A DNA stretch of 62,048 nucleotides from a virus, in the IMG/VR virus record IMGVR_UViG_3300027856_000009, positions 1 through 62,048 of that record. The stretch is one strand, 5' to 3'. A program made the translations under genes and the position numbers. Below, in pieces: positions 14,127 through 21,807 of this stretch. The notes beneath the pieces were generated by a model that saw nothing but the letters and a program-made list of their open reading frames with translations, had not been told where the DNA came from and searched no databases. How positions within the stretch are numbered: the first letter of the stretch is position 1; every line of letters starts with the position of its first letter.

Positions 14127-14622
14127 AGATGTTACGGTCCACCCGGACGTCCCCACGACCGGCGCGATCGTCAAGACCGGGAGCGGCGCAAATGCGCTCG
14201 CGAAGAAGATCGCCGGCAAGCGCCCCCCCGACGAAATGCGCTTCGCCTGCGTAATGTGCGGGTGGGACAAGACGCTGAAGTTCGAGGCGGACGAGCTGGT
14301 CGCACTGGGCGACGACATCACCAACTACAACGGCCCGTGCCCGAAGTGCGAGTCGATGACGTTGGTGCCTCGCGACAAGCTCCTTGGCGACGACTTCAAG
14401 CCCGCCGCCGACCGTGCTCGGGAGTCGCGCCGGGAGGAGTATTCCGAGGCCGCGGACATCATCATCGACAAGGTCACCGACAGGGTCGGCGGCATCATGG
14501 CTGGGTCCACCCTTGCCCAGCCTCCCGAGGAAGAGGTCGTCGGCAAGGCTTCCGATCGCGACGATCTTCCGAGCGTCGAGGGTATCGACCAGAGCGACAT
14601 GAAGCCGCGCGGAGGCGGTTGA
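14116..14622 (+). CDS. Zinc-ribbon protein in the glycan operon
   Basis: 168 residues. Two CxxC pairs (FACVMCGW and GPCPKCESM), about 34 residues apart, make a classic zinc ribbon at residues 47-85. An acidic helical C-terminal half follows. Function unknown; an adaptor or regulator in the glycan operon is possible. Ends in a TGATG overlap with the methyltransferase. Confidence 0.65.
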   Translation: MADEDVTVHPDVPTTGAIVKTGSGANALAKKIAGKRPPDEMRFACVMCGWDKTLKFEADELVALGDDITNYNGPCPKCESMTLVPRDKLLGDDFKPAADRARESRREEYSEAADIIIDKVTDRVGGIMAGSTLAQPPEEEVVGKASDRDDLPSVEGIDQSDMKPRGGG

Positions 14623-15308
14623 TGAAGACCGAGACCATTCGGGTCAACGGGGTCGAGATGAACGTGCGTCCCGGGACCTGGGACCACAACATCGTGCGTG
14701 AGGTCATCCAGGGGGACTGCTATCGAGTCTCGGCGTGGACGCCGACGAACCCGGTCGTCATCTTCGACGTCGGCGGTCACATCGGCAGCTTCACAAGGTG
14801 GATGGCGACGCGCTTGCCCAAGGCGAGGGTCTTCACGTTCGAGATGGACGCAGCGAACGGCCAGCTCTGCGAGATGAACTTCGAGGGGCTCCCGAACGTC
14901 AGCCTGTTCAAGGGCGCGCTCGGCCCTCGCACCGGGGAGGTCGTTCGCGGTCCGGTCCACGAGAAGAACACGGGCGGCGGCCACGTGGACTGGCACGCGG
15001 AGAGCACCGAGGAGAACGAGTCGGTGCGATCGGTCGGCGTGGTCGACTTCCTGGCCGACAACGACATCTATTACATCGACTGCTTGAAGCTCGACTGTGA
15101 GGGCAGCGAGTTCTCCATCATCGACGAGATGGTGAAGCTGCCGGGCGGTCTGCGGAAGTGGGTCGGCTCGATACGCGCGGAGCTGCACGCGCTCAAGGGG
15201 AGCCCCGAGTACGACAGGATCGTGGGGCAGCTCGAAGAGGCGTTCCCGTTCGTGACGGTCACGCCCACTCCTTCCAAGCACCAGCACTATCTGTTCGCGT
15301 GGCGATGA
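14622..15308 (+). CDS. FkbM-family methyltransferase
   Basis: 228 residues. SAM motif I is VIFDVGGHIGSFTRWMA (about 45-61), the following acidic strand is FTFEMDAANG, and the FkbM signature LKLDCEGSEF lies at about 160. FkbM enzymes O-methylate sugars or small molecules; many methylate surface glycans. Next to two glycosyltransferases, a sugar O-methylation is the likely role. Coupled on both sides (TGATG, ATGA). Confidence 0.85.
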   Translation: MKTETIRVNGVEMNVRPGTWDHNIVREVIQGDCYRVSAWTPTNPVVIFDVGGHIGSFTRWMATRLPKARVFTFEMDAANGQLCEMNFEGLPNVSLFKGALGPRTGEVVRGPVHEKNTGGGHVDWHAESTEENESVRSVGVVDFLADNDIYYIDCLKLDCEGSEFSIIDEMVKLPGGLRKWVGSIRAELHALKGSPEYDRIVGQLEEAFPFVTVTPTPSKHQHYLFAWR

Positions 15309-16093
15309 ACCGGGTGCAGATCGAGCGGTTTGCTGAGGCGGGTGCGCGGAGCGCCTACCTCGGCGACGGCCGCCTCGTTGCTCGCGTGCTCGGCAAGTAC
15401 ACGATGGTTCTCGACGGGACCGATCTTTCGCTCACGCCGCATCTCGCGCTCAGCGGGTTCTGGGAGTCCTGGGTGACGTCCTGGGTGATGTCTCAGTCGC
15501 TGACGGGACAGCGCATCATCAACGTCGGCGCCAACTGCGGCTACTTCACGATGCTCTTTGCCGATCTCGTGGGGTCGACGGGTCGTGTCGTTGCGATGGA
15601 GCCTCAGGCACACCTCGCCGCCATGTGCGCCGAGTCGGCCCTCCTCAACGGGTTTCACGATCGCGTGAAGGTGGTTCCGTTTGCAGCCGGCGCTGAGACG
15701 AAGACCGCGACGCTGCACGTTCCCGTGTCGACCAACGCGAGTGCGCAGCTGGAGCGCGCGCCCGACCTGCTGATCGGGGAGATGCGCGAGGAGGAGGTGA
15801 CGGTCGTTCGCGCGGAGTCCGTGATGCCTGACGCGACGTTCGCGTTTGTCGACGCCGAGGGTTACGAGCCCGAAGTGTGGGCGGGGATGACCGAGATGAA
15901 GCAGCTTCGCACGCTCGTGTTGGAGTGGACTCCCGGCCGCTACAGAGACGCCCGTGCGTTTTACGATGCCCTTTGCGCGGCCGGCTTTCGGACGAGCTAC
16001 ATCGACCCACAGAACGGCGAGACACCAGCAACGGGGGCCGACGTGTTCGGGGCCGATCCGGACTACTGGTGCATGCTTGTCCTTCGCCGGTGA
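15305..16093 (+). CDS. FkbM-family methyltransferase (second)
   Basis: 262 residues from the ATG of an ATGA overlap. SAM motif I is IINVGANCGYFTMLFA (about 75-90), followed by RVVAMEPQ and the FkbM signature FVDAEGYEPEVW (about 182-193). The C-terminal YWCMLVLRR strand is typical of the family. It is more divergent from the first methyltransferase than a recent duplicate would be, so a different hydroxyl is probably methylated. Confidence 0.85.
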   Translation: MNRVQIERFAEAGARSAYLGDGRLVARVLGKYTMVLDGTDLSLTPHLALSGFWESWVTSWVMSQSLTGQRIINVGANCGYFTMLFADLVGSTGRVVAMEPQAHLAAMCAESALLNGFHDRVKVVPFAAGAETKTATLHVPVSTNASAQLERAPDLLIGEMREEEVTVVRAESVMPDATFAFVDAEGYEPEVWAGMTEMKQLRTLVLEWTPGRYRDARAFYDALCAAGFRTSYIDPQNGETPATGADVFGADPDYWCMLVLRR

Positions 16094-16096
16094 CCG

Positions 16097-16816
16097 ATGA
16101 CAAAGAAAGAGAACAGCAGCCCCTTCTCCACCAAGCACTTCGTCTGGGTCCATGTGCCCAAGACGGGCGGCACCTGGCTGTACCGGGTCTTGGTCGACAC
16201 GGCTCCGGCTTCGTGGGAGGCGGTCTTCGCTCCCCCGCTCCACGTGTGCTTCCGCGACCTGTCTGACAGGCTTGCTGACGCCGGCGTTCCGGAGCGCTTC
16301 TCCCTCCCCATCCTCGCCGGTGTTCGCAACCCGTGGGACTGGTACGTGTCGCTCTACTTCTTCATGGAGCAGCATTACCACAAGCGGATGGGCGGCTTCC
16401 GCCCGCCCCCCGCGGAGTGGTCGCCTGGCTGTCGTGCCTGGAAGGAGTTCTACACGCGTGGCAACCACGTTGACGGGTTCCGCGAGGCGCTCCCCGTTCT
16501 CCTGTCGAAGATGCACGACGAGGGGAACGAGGCTGTCGTCCCTCCGCAGAGCGTCTTCCTTCGTACGCCGGCGGGGCAGCTCGGAGTGACGCCCGTTCGC
16601 TTCGAGGGGCTCCGTGAGAACATCATCGAAGCGATCGAGGCGACCGGTGCTCAGGTTCCGGATCAGATGCGTCGTCTCCTCACGGGTCGCCAGTCGCTCA
16701 ACGCGTCCACCCACGGGCCGTACCAGGACTACTACAACCCCGAGCTGCGGAAGATGGTTGCCCAGCGCGAGGCGTGGCTGATCGAGACCCTGGGCTACAC
16801 GTTCGAGCAGCCCTGA
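16097..16816 (+). CDS. Sulfotransferase
   Basis: 239 residues. The PAPS 5'-phosphosulfate loop VHVPKTGGTWLYR (residues 18-30) is a textbook match. The 3'-phosphate site GVRNPWDWYVSLYFF (75-89) has the required Arg and the RNPxD/R-x-x-V-S layout. It would transfer sulfate from PAPS to a carbohydrate, and its place at the end of a glycosyltransferase and methyltransferase operon points to sulfation of the same glycan. A palindrome match at 16260-16268 lies inside this coding sequence and is probably chance. Sulfotransferases are rare in phage genomes. Confidence 0.85.
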   Translation: MTKKENSSPFSTKHFVWVHVPKTGGTWLYRVLVDTAPASWEAVFAPPLHVCFRDLSDRLADAGVPERFSLPILAGVRNPWDWYVSLYFFMEQHYHKRMGGFRPPPAEWSPGCRAWKEFYTRGNHVDGFREALPVLLSKMHDEGNEAVVPPQSVFLRTPAGQLGVTPVRFEGLRENIIEAIEATGAQVPDQMRRLLTGRQSLNASTHGPYQDYYNPELRKMVAQREAWLIETLGYTFEQP

Positions 16817-16824
16817 GCGGGTGT

Positions 16825-17790
16825 TCAGGCGAAAGTCGCAGAAAGGCCAGCGGACCCCGTCCACGAGCGCATCAGATTGGCGGCCGTCACGGTGAGGTGG
16901 TTGTCGTAGTCATCGTAAGGTCGGCGCCCACGCAGCGTGACGTAGTTCGACCCGATGACCTGGACCTTTCCGGTCCACCTAGACCGGTTCCGGAACGTGT
17001 CCCCCAGCGCGACATCATCGAAGCCATCGGGCACGCGGTTCAGTCGCGAGACGTGCCCCTCGTAGCGCCCGGCCGCGATCATCCGCTTGGCCTCCGCGAC
17101 CGCCGCCTTCTTGGTCTTGGCCCCCACCACGAAGGGGTCGTCTGCGCGGTTCCTGACGATCCACAGCTTGTCCTCGGTGTCCTGCCCGACGACGACGGAC
17201 TTCCCGGAGATCGTTCCGCTGTACCATGGCGTGCCGAACCCGAAGTTCCTCAGCGACACCTCGGGGACCGGGTGGCGTGCCACGTACTCGTCCACCTCTC
17301 TGGTGGTCATCTCTTCGGCAGAACCGTCCGGCTCTATCCGAAAGAACGTGACGTCGTCGGTGGAGACGACCATCGAGCAGCCGAGCCCCGTGCTGCACAA
17401 CGACAACGGCATCAGAGCGGGCTGCACTGCTGCACCCTCGGGGTCGAAGTCGACTTCGCGCCCGCCACCCTCCCGGAAGAACATGTGCCCCTGGGCGTCC
17501 GCGACAGCCACGAAGAGAGACTTGCCCAGCCGCTTGCTCTCGACCCATCTCGTGGCCCACTCCGCCACGTCTTCGAGCGAGCTGGAGGCCCACGACGCGC
17601 CCCAGTGCCGTTCCTCGGCCGTGGCGAACATGCCGCCCTCGAACCGGCCCATCTCGTTGACGATGGCGAGTTCGACTCCGTCGAACGCTCGGTACAGGGG
17701 AAAGCTGTCCTCGAACTGGGCCACGAGGCCGTGGGGCCCGGTCAGCGACAGGGTGAGGTCCCGGTCGATCAGGATGCGAACCTCGTCCAT
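16825..17790 (-). CDS. Protein of unknown function
   Basis: 321 residues starting MDEVRILIDRDL at 17790 in a TGATG overlap with the previous stop. Beta-rich N-terminal region (LTLSLTGPHGLVAQFED) with an internal segment SLFVAVADAQGHMFFREGGG, and a C-terminal TAKKAAVAEAKRM-type helix followed by small strands (TGKVQVIGSNYVTLRG). It reads like a multi-domain soluble protein. No catalytic motif stands out. It is the last gene of the minus MSY operon and converges with the sulfotransferase. Confidence 0.7.
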   Translation of the reverse strand: MDEVRILIDRDLTLSLTGPHGLVAQFEDSFPLYRAFDGVELAIVNEMGRFEGGMFATAEERHWGASWASSSLEDVAEWATRWVESKRLGKSLFVAVADAQGHMFFREGGGREVDFDPEGAAVQPALMPLSLCSTGLGCSMVVSTDDVTFFRIEPDGSAEEMTTREVDEYVARHPVPEVSLRNFGFGTPWYSGTISGKSVVVGQDTEDKLWIVRNRADDPFVVGAKTKKAAVAEAKRMIAAGRYEGHVSRLNRVPDGFDDVALGDTFRNRSRWTGKVQVIGSNYVTLRGRRPYDDYDNHLTVTAANLMRSWTGSAGLSATFA

Positions 17791-18056
17791 CACGGCGCGA
17801 TCGGCGCGGTCCAGATGTAGTGAGCGGCCCAGGCCGTGACGCCACCGGCGACCGCTCCGAAGATCGGCCTCTTGATGAGTGCGCCGAGGAGTCCGGCGGC
17901 GAGGCCGCCGACGAGGGCGGCTTGGGCACCGGTGTTGATCCCGGCGCTCATCCGCTCTTGCCACGAGGCGTTGTGGGCGGCCTGGTCACACGCCCAGTCC
18001 GTGAGCGTGTCGCCCATGCCCTGGGCCTGAACGTAATAGGGTCCTGCGTAGCTCAC
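17790..18056 (-). CDS. MSY-start membrane protein with glycine zipper
   Basis: 88 residues from a GTG. Begins MSYAGPYYV. Its C-terminal half has two short hydrophobic segments (AALVGGLAAGLLGALI and IFGAVAGGVTAWAAHYI) with small-residue zippers typical of helical hairpins that oligomerise in membranes. Likely a virion or host membrane protein. Coupled to the next gene by TGATG. Confidence 0.7.
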   Translation of the reverse strand: MSYAGPYYVQAQGMGDTLTDWACDQAAHNASWQERMSAGINTGAQAALVGGLAAGLLGALIKRPIFGAVAGGVTAWAAHYIWTAPIAP

Positions 18057-18063
18057 CGTTTCC

Positions 18064-18654
18064 TCACAGTACGGCCGGGATGCCCCTCAAGCCACCACCC
18101 TGGATGACGTCATCCACGGCGCCCTGGACGGCCCCTCTGGCGGCGTCACGAGCGAAGAGGCGCCAGCCTAAGTATCCGAGGAGACCACCGCCCGCTGCCC
18201 CCGCCAGGCCGCCCCAGAGGGCCTTGCCGAAGAGGCCCCCCGCGATACCTCCCGCGGCGCCCGTGACGACCCCGGTGAGGATCATGACGGTCGGCGGGAG
18301 GGCGGTACGGATGGTGTCGCGGACGGTACCCTCGATGACCTCCTGGGCGGCACGGGCGCGCTCTTCCATCGAGCGCGAGCCGCCTTCGCACTCTTGCGTC
18401 GTGCGGTTCCAGCGACCGCCACCGGCGACGCAGTGCATGTCCACGTCTGCCGGGTCGAAGCCGAGCCCCCGGTAGGGGTCGCGGCCGTAGCGGGCGATGT
18501 CGGGTCGGCCTGTCGTCCAGCTCCCGTGCTCGATGTATGGGGCGTACGGGAGCCCTGCCTCGATGAGGGGCTGCAGCGACGGGAGGCGCCCGGTGCGGGT
18601 CGTCTGGAACGCGATCTGCCCGGGGATCAACTTGGTGCCGAGTGCGTAGCTCAT
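18064..18654 (-). CDS. MSYALG-start membrane protein with glycine zipper
   Basis: 196 residues. Begins MSYALGTKLIPGQIAF, the archetype of the tag. A Tyr/Arg/Pro-rich region with two cysteines (HCVAGGG and TQECEGG) precedes a helix (RARAAQEVIEGTVRDTIRTA). A Gly/Ala-rich double membrane segment follows (about 120-172: MILTGVVTGAAGGIAGGLFG, then WGGLAGAAGGGLLGYLGW). The GxxxG spacing suggests tight helix packing. Coupled to the gene before it by ATGA. Confidence 0.72.
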   Translation of the reverse strand: MSYALGTKLIPGQIAFQTTRTGRLPSLQPLIEAGLPYAPYIEHGSWTTGRPDIARYGRDPYRGLGFDPADVDMHCVAGGGRWNRTTQECEGGSRSMEERARAAQEVIEGTVRDTIRTALPPTVMILTGVVTGAAGGIAGGLFGKALWGGLAGAAGGGLLGYLGWRLFARDAARGAVQGAVDDVIQGGGLRGIPAVL

Positions 18655-18938
18655 CGTCGCTTCCTACTCGTTCTGCGCCGCCGCTTCCGCCGCCGCTTCC
18701 TGTTGACCCGAATACGAACGTCCGGCTCGCGCCGATAGGTCGTCCACGAGCCTCGTGGCGCCTTCCAGATGAGGAGGCCGAAGAGGCCGATCATGGCCAC
18801 GCCGATGATCAGCGCGTTGCGCGACTCCTCGGCCGTCGGCGGCGTTGTTCGGATGTAGGTCGGCGGCGGCCGGTAGTACGGGTCGTAGCGCCGCCCGGTG
18901 AGGTCGATTTCGACGGTTCCGATTCCTGCGTAGCTCAT
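18651..18938 (-). CDS. MSY-start single-span protein with Arg/Lys tail
   Basis: 95 residues from the ATG at 18938. MSYAGIGTVEIDLTG is followed by a Tyr/Pro-rich stretch, one transmembrane helix (about 43-58: ALIIGVAMIGLFGLLIW) and a tail of nearly pure Arg/Lys (NRKRRRKRRRRTSRKRR). The topology is tag, membrane span, then a nucleic-acid-binding tail, repeated in several genes here. Confidence 0.75.
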   Translation of the reverse strand: MSYAGIGTVEIDLTGRRYDPYYRPPPTYIRTTPPTAEESRNALIIGVAMIGLFGLLIWKAPRGSWTTYRREPDVRIRVNRKRRRKRRRRTSRKRR

Positions 18939-19261
18939 CGTGTCAGCCTCCAGACGCCGTACCCAGCACCGGCCACCGTAGTCGCCGCGATCCCCCACAT
19001 CCACCATGGCCAGCACCGGGGTCCCATGAACATGCCGATGCAACTGCGGTCGCCGGTAGAGACGGCATCGCTTTGCTGCTGTGGGAGCCCGGCTCCCGGG
19101 AGGCAGACGGGCCTTGTGGCTGACGTCTGCCCCATCACGAGCCGCTCTCCAGGCGGGCAGCTGTAGCACCGTGACGGGGCCGGGATCGTTCCGCACTCAA
19201 GCTCTGCCGTGTTGAACGTCGGCGTCGACGAGGAGAGGGTTCTGCCGAGTGCGTAGCTCAT
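18935..19261 (-). CDS. MSYALG-start Cys-rich membrane protein
   Basis: 108 residues. MSYALGRTLSSST, then several cysteines (ECGTI, RCYSCPPGE, VCLPG, SCIGMF, RCWPWW) and one C-terminal transmembrane helix (WMWGIAATTVAGAGYGVW). Even-numbered, scattered cysteines before a membrane anchor suggest disulfides on an oxidising side or a metal site. ATGA overlaps on both sides. Confidence 0.7.
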   Translation of the reverse strand: MSYALGRTLSSSTPTFNTAELECGTIPAPSRCYSCPPGERLVMGQTSATRPVCLPGAGLPQQQSDAVSTGDRSCIGMFMGPRCWPWWMWGIAATTVAGAGYGVWRLTR

Positions 19262-19389
19262 CAAATACCCACTATCCAGGTTTTGTTGTGGTCCCACCAG
19301 CTCCCGGTGTCCGGCACGAGCGTGCCGCCGGGACCAGTCCGGTAGACGGTGACGGCGCCGAGAGATGCGTATGGGATGGCGTAGCTCAC
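19261..19389 (-). CDS. Tiny MSY-start protein
   Basis: 42 residues from the GTG at 19389. MSYAIPYASLGAVTVYRTG, then a short Trp-containing end (GSWWDHNKTWIVGI). Overlaps the neighbours by GTGA and ATGA. Too short to assign, but the tag and perfect coupling argue that it is translated. Confidence 0.6.
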   Translation of the reverse strand: MSYAIPYASLGAVTVYRTGPGGTLVPDTGSWWDHNKTWIVGI

Positions 19390-19451
19390 TCGATGTCCGT
19401 CATGAAGCCGCAGAGCAGCGCTTCGAGCAAACGGAGGCAGAAGCACCTCAC
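19386..19451 (-). CDS. 21-residue peptide gene coupled on both sides
   Basis: GTG at 19451 overlaps the stop of the previous gene and its own TGA overlaps the GTG of the next. The product MRCFCLRLLEALLCGFMTDI plus Glu is a single hydrophobic helix with three cysteines. It could be a real membrane micro-peptide, or only a translational bridge that keeps ribosomes moving. Confidence 0.4.
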   Translation of the reverse strand: MRCFCLRLLEALLCGFMTDIE

Positions 19452-20095
19452 GGGCTTTCCCATCCCATCAGGACGTTGTGCCGGTTCCTGATGACGTGCT
19501 TGATGGCACCGGCGAGCGTGGTGAACTCGCGGACCGGCGCGTCCCAGCTCGCGGGCACGGCGCGAAACCTGGTGCCGGCGTCGTAGACGGTGCCCATCGG
19601 CGACTTCAGTAGCGGTGCGTCTTTGGTGGGCTTCCTGCGCTCGGCCCCAACGTGAACCGCCCCACGGTCGATGATCACGTGGCGGTAGCCCCCCGGCATC
19701 TTGACCCAGTCCTCGTATCTGGCCACAGCCTTCACCGTCGGACGCCCACGCTTGCGCTTCCGGGCCGTCGTGCGTCGCTTGCCGGCGTTGCGTCGGACCC
19801 GCCGCCGACGGTTGCCCAGGATCTTGGTGACCGGTGCGACACGCTTGCCGCCCAGGATGTCGCCCAGGATGGCCCCGACGGTGACGCCGACGCCGAAGCC
19901 GATCGCGGCGACCATGAATTGCGTTTGAACGTACTGGCGGACGTCGAAGGTCGGCACCGCGACCCAGCCCCGCCGACGCTGGAGCGGGGAGACGATCTGG
20001 TGGACCGCGCTGGTGGCCACGTCGTCCGGGAGGGCGGGGGTAGCGGTACCCCCGTTCTCTGGGCTAGGCTCAGCTCCGAAGGCCGTGTACGACAC
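19448..20095 (-). CDS. MSY-start membrane protein with basic loop and C-terminal domain
   Basis: 215 residues from a GTG. MSYTAFGAEPSPE, then a region with one membrane helix (about 60-84: QFMVAAIGFGVGVTVGAILG). A strongly basic stretch follows (NRRRRVRRNAGKRRTTARKR), then a folded C-terminal domain (about 125-215) with VKMPGGYRHVIIDRGAVHVG. A TATGCT box ends 6 bases before the GTG, so the operon 20095 to 16825 probably starts with a leaderless gene. Confidence 0.72.
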   Translation of the reverse strand: MSYTAFGAEPSPENGGTATPALPDDVATSAVHQIVSPLQRRRGWVAVPTFDVRQYVQTQFMVAAIGFGVGVTVGAILGDILGGKRVAPVTKILGNRRRRVRRNAGKRRTTARKRKRGRPTVKAVARYEDWVKMPGGYRHVIIDRGAVHVGAERRKPTKDAPLLKSPMGTVYDAGTRFRAVPASWDAPVREFTTLAGAIKHVIRNRHNVLMGWESP

Positions 20096-20101
20096 GGGCT
20101 G

Positions 20102-20107
20102 AGCATA
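20102..20107 (-). promoter_or_regulatory. -10 box for the MSY operon
   Basis: On the minus strand TATGCT ends 6 bases before the GTG at 20095. It would drive the whole MSY run down to 16825. No good -35 box. Confidence 0.45.
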
Positions 20108-20157
20108 CGCGATTCTGCGACTTCAGCCCACAGGCCAGACACAGGTTGTCCACACCC

Positions 20158-20982
20158 ATGCGTGACCACGAGGACCACTACTCGCAGCCGTCGACCTTCT
20201 CGCGGCTGACGACGCAGCCCCACTACCCTGTCGGACACGTCCTGCTGCAGAACATGGGCGCCTTCACTCCCCTGGGGATTCACGATCCGATTGCTCAGCA
20301 GCTCGGGAAGGGGTCCTTTGGGACCGCCTACGAGGTCTCCCTGCACGGCAAGAGCGTCCTGAAGCTCACCCGGGACCCCACCGAGGTCCAGGCGGCCTGC
20401 CTGCTCCTCGGGAAGACCCCCGAGCGCATCGTCAAGATCCACGGCGTGTGGGCGATGAAGGGCACCTTCTCGCGGGGGCTCCGCGGCTGGTACGCCATCC
20501 ACCGCGCCTACCTCACGCCGCTGAGCAAGCGCGACATGCGGCTCGTGGACGCCATCTTCCACGTCTACGACGACACGTCGCTCGACCTCGTCATCCCGCG
20601 GCGTCGGAACCACGCGATGCTCGACAAGTGGCGCGGCTACCTTCGTGAGGAGCTGCAGGCTCCGGAGGGCGGCGTACCGGTCGACGAGGAGGGTATGCGC
20701 ATCGCTTCGTTCGGCGGCCGGAAGGCGGTCACGCGGACGATGGACTTGCTCGTCAAGATCGGCAAGGGCGTCAACGAGATGCACTCGATCGGGGTCGACT
20801 GGGAGGACATTCACAGCGGCAACATCATGCGCAACGCCGAGGGGCGCATCGTCATCGCTGACATTGGCTGGGGACTCGTCCACGAAGAGTTCGACGAGGA
20901 CGTAGCTTTCCTGACCCCGAAGAACGCCCAGGCCTATGCAGCGCCTCGACCCGGGGCTGCAGACACGGCCGCCGAGGCCTAG
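20158..20982 (+). CDS. Protein-kinase-like protein
   Basis: 274 residues from the ATG at 20158 (a TTG at 20146 would add four). The order of motifs is that of a eukaryotic-type or ABC1/RIO-like kinase. There is a Gly loop QQLGKGSFGTAYEV (48-60), a lysine in SVLKLTRDP (K69) and a catalytic loop IGVDWEDIHSGNIM (D217, N222). A metal-binding Asp follows in IVIADIGWG (D235). The loop is DxHxxN rather than HRDxxxxN, as in atypical kinases. It stands alone between the MSY operon and the helicase operon. Possible roles are host takeover or phosphorylation of virion proteins. Confidence 0.75.
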   Translation: MRDHEDHYSQPSTFSRLTTQPHYPVGHVLLQNMGAFTPLGIHDPIAQQLGKGSFGTAYEVSLHGKSVLKLTRDPTEVQAACLLLGKTPERIVKIHGVWAMKGTFSRGLRGWYAIHRAYLTPLSKRDMRLVDAIFHVYDDTSLDLVIPRRRNHAMLDKWRGYLREELQAPEGGVPVDEEGMRIASFGGRKAVTRTMDLLVKIGKGVNEMHSIGVDWEDIHSGNIMRNAEGRIVIADIGWGLVHEEFDEDVAFLTPKNAQAYAAPRPGAADTAAEA

Positions 20983-21024
20983 TCCCGACGCCTCAGGAGC
21001 ACGTGGGTGCGTGAGTAGTCGGTG

Positions 21025-21807
21025 TCAGTGCGAAGATGGCATCGGAGAGGCCCTGAGCGAGTCAGCGAGCGGCGCCTTCTCGTCCCGCGCATCGAGCAGC
21101 TTGGCGAGCCGCGCGAGCGCGCCGTGGGCCCAGTAGAGCCGCGGCGCCGTCACCATCCCGATGCCGGCCAGCTCCTCGGAGTCGACCTCGTCGATCTCGT
21201 AGAGTTTGTGCAAGACCGCGTGGCGCCCGTCGTCCAGGTAGCACTCGCGAACGTGCGCGACCTCGTCGGCGGCCTTCTGGTTAGGCTCCATGGGCCAGTC
21301 CTCGTCCTTGCCGAGGAAGCGCGTCTCCATCGCGCGGAGGTCGTCGGCGGCGACCCCTTGGTCCCACACCTCGGTGATGTCGTGGAAGCGACCGCCCATG
21401 CCGATCGAGGCCTTCTCCCGGAAGTAGTGGTCGTGCGCGTACTTTCGGTTGCCCATCCAGCGCACGCGCGCCTCGGGGTTGGCGGGTCCGTAGCGGAAGA
21501 CGACAGGGTCGATGTCGCCGTCGACGAGGAGCCCCTTGTGGTGGAGCGCGATGATCTCGGTCCACATGTTGCTGTCCCAGCCCCCGTCCTTGTGACGCTG
21601 CTGGATGAGCCAGCGATCCTCGCTCGACTTTTTGATCTCGTGTTTCGAGTAGGCCCTCGTCGCGAGCTTGCTCATGTTCATGCGGTGCTTGTCGCGAGCA
21701 TCCATCACGGCCACGCCGCCGCACTCGCAGTCCTGGAACTCGACGTCGGGCCAGAGCGACACGAGGGTGTAGCCGTCGCCGTTGCACTTCTCGCACTTCT
21801 TGCTCAT
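21025..21807 (-). CDS. Protein with N-terminal zinc motif, unknown function
   Basis: 260 residues. An N-terminal CEKCNGDGYTL and DCECGG pair (residues 5-31) resembles a DnaJ-type CxxCxGxG zinc module. The rest is a soluble, mainly helical domain with no recognised signature (WTEIIALHHKGLLVDGD, RLYWAHGALARLAKLLD). It shares a one-base overlap with the helicase gene and is probably in its operon, so a role in replication or repair is possible. Confidence 0.65.
   Translation of the reverse strand: MSKKCEKCNGDGYTLVSLWPDVEFQDCECGGVAVMDARDKHRMNMSKLATRAYSKHEIKKSSEDRWLIQQRHKDGGWDSNMWTEIIALHHKGLLVDGDIDPVVFRYGPANPEARVRWMGNRKYAHDHYFREKASIGMGGRFHDITEVWDQGVAADDLRAMETRFLGKDEDWPMEPNQKAADEVAHVRECYLDDGRHAVLHKLYEIDEVDSEELAGIGMVTAPRLYWAHGALARLAKLLDARDEKAPLADSLRASPMPSSH

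Noticed and set aside
16260-16268. Operator palindrome TGTCTGACA inside the sulfotransferase gene
   Set aside because: It encodes the residues around DLSDRL, has no promoter elements, and is the kind of hit expected by chance once in this length. The one at 20229 in the kinase gene is judged the same way.
15287-16864. 525-codon minus strand open frame opposite the methyltransferase and sulfotransferase genes
   Set aside because: The + strand genes have clear FkbM and PAPS motifs and are coupled; the minus frame has none and no plausible start.
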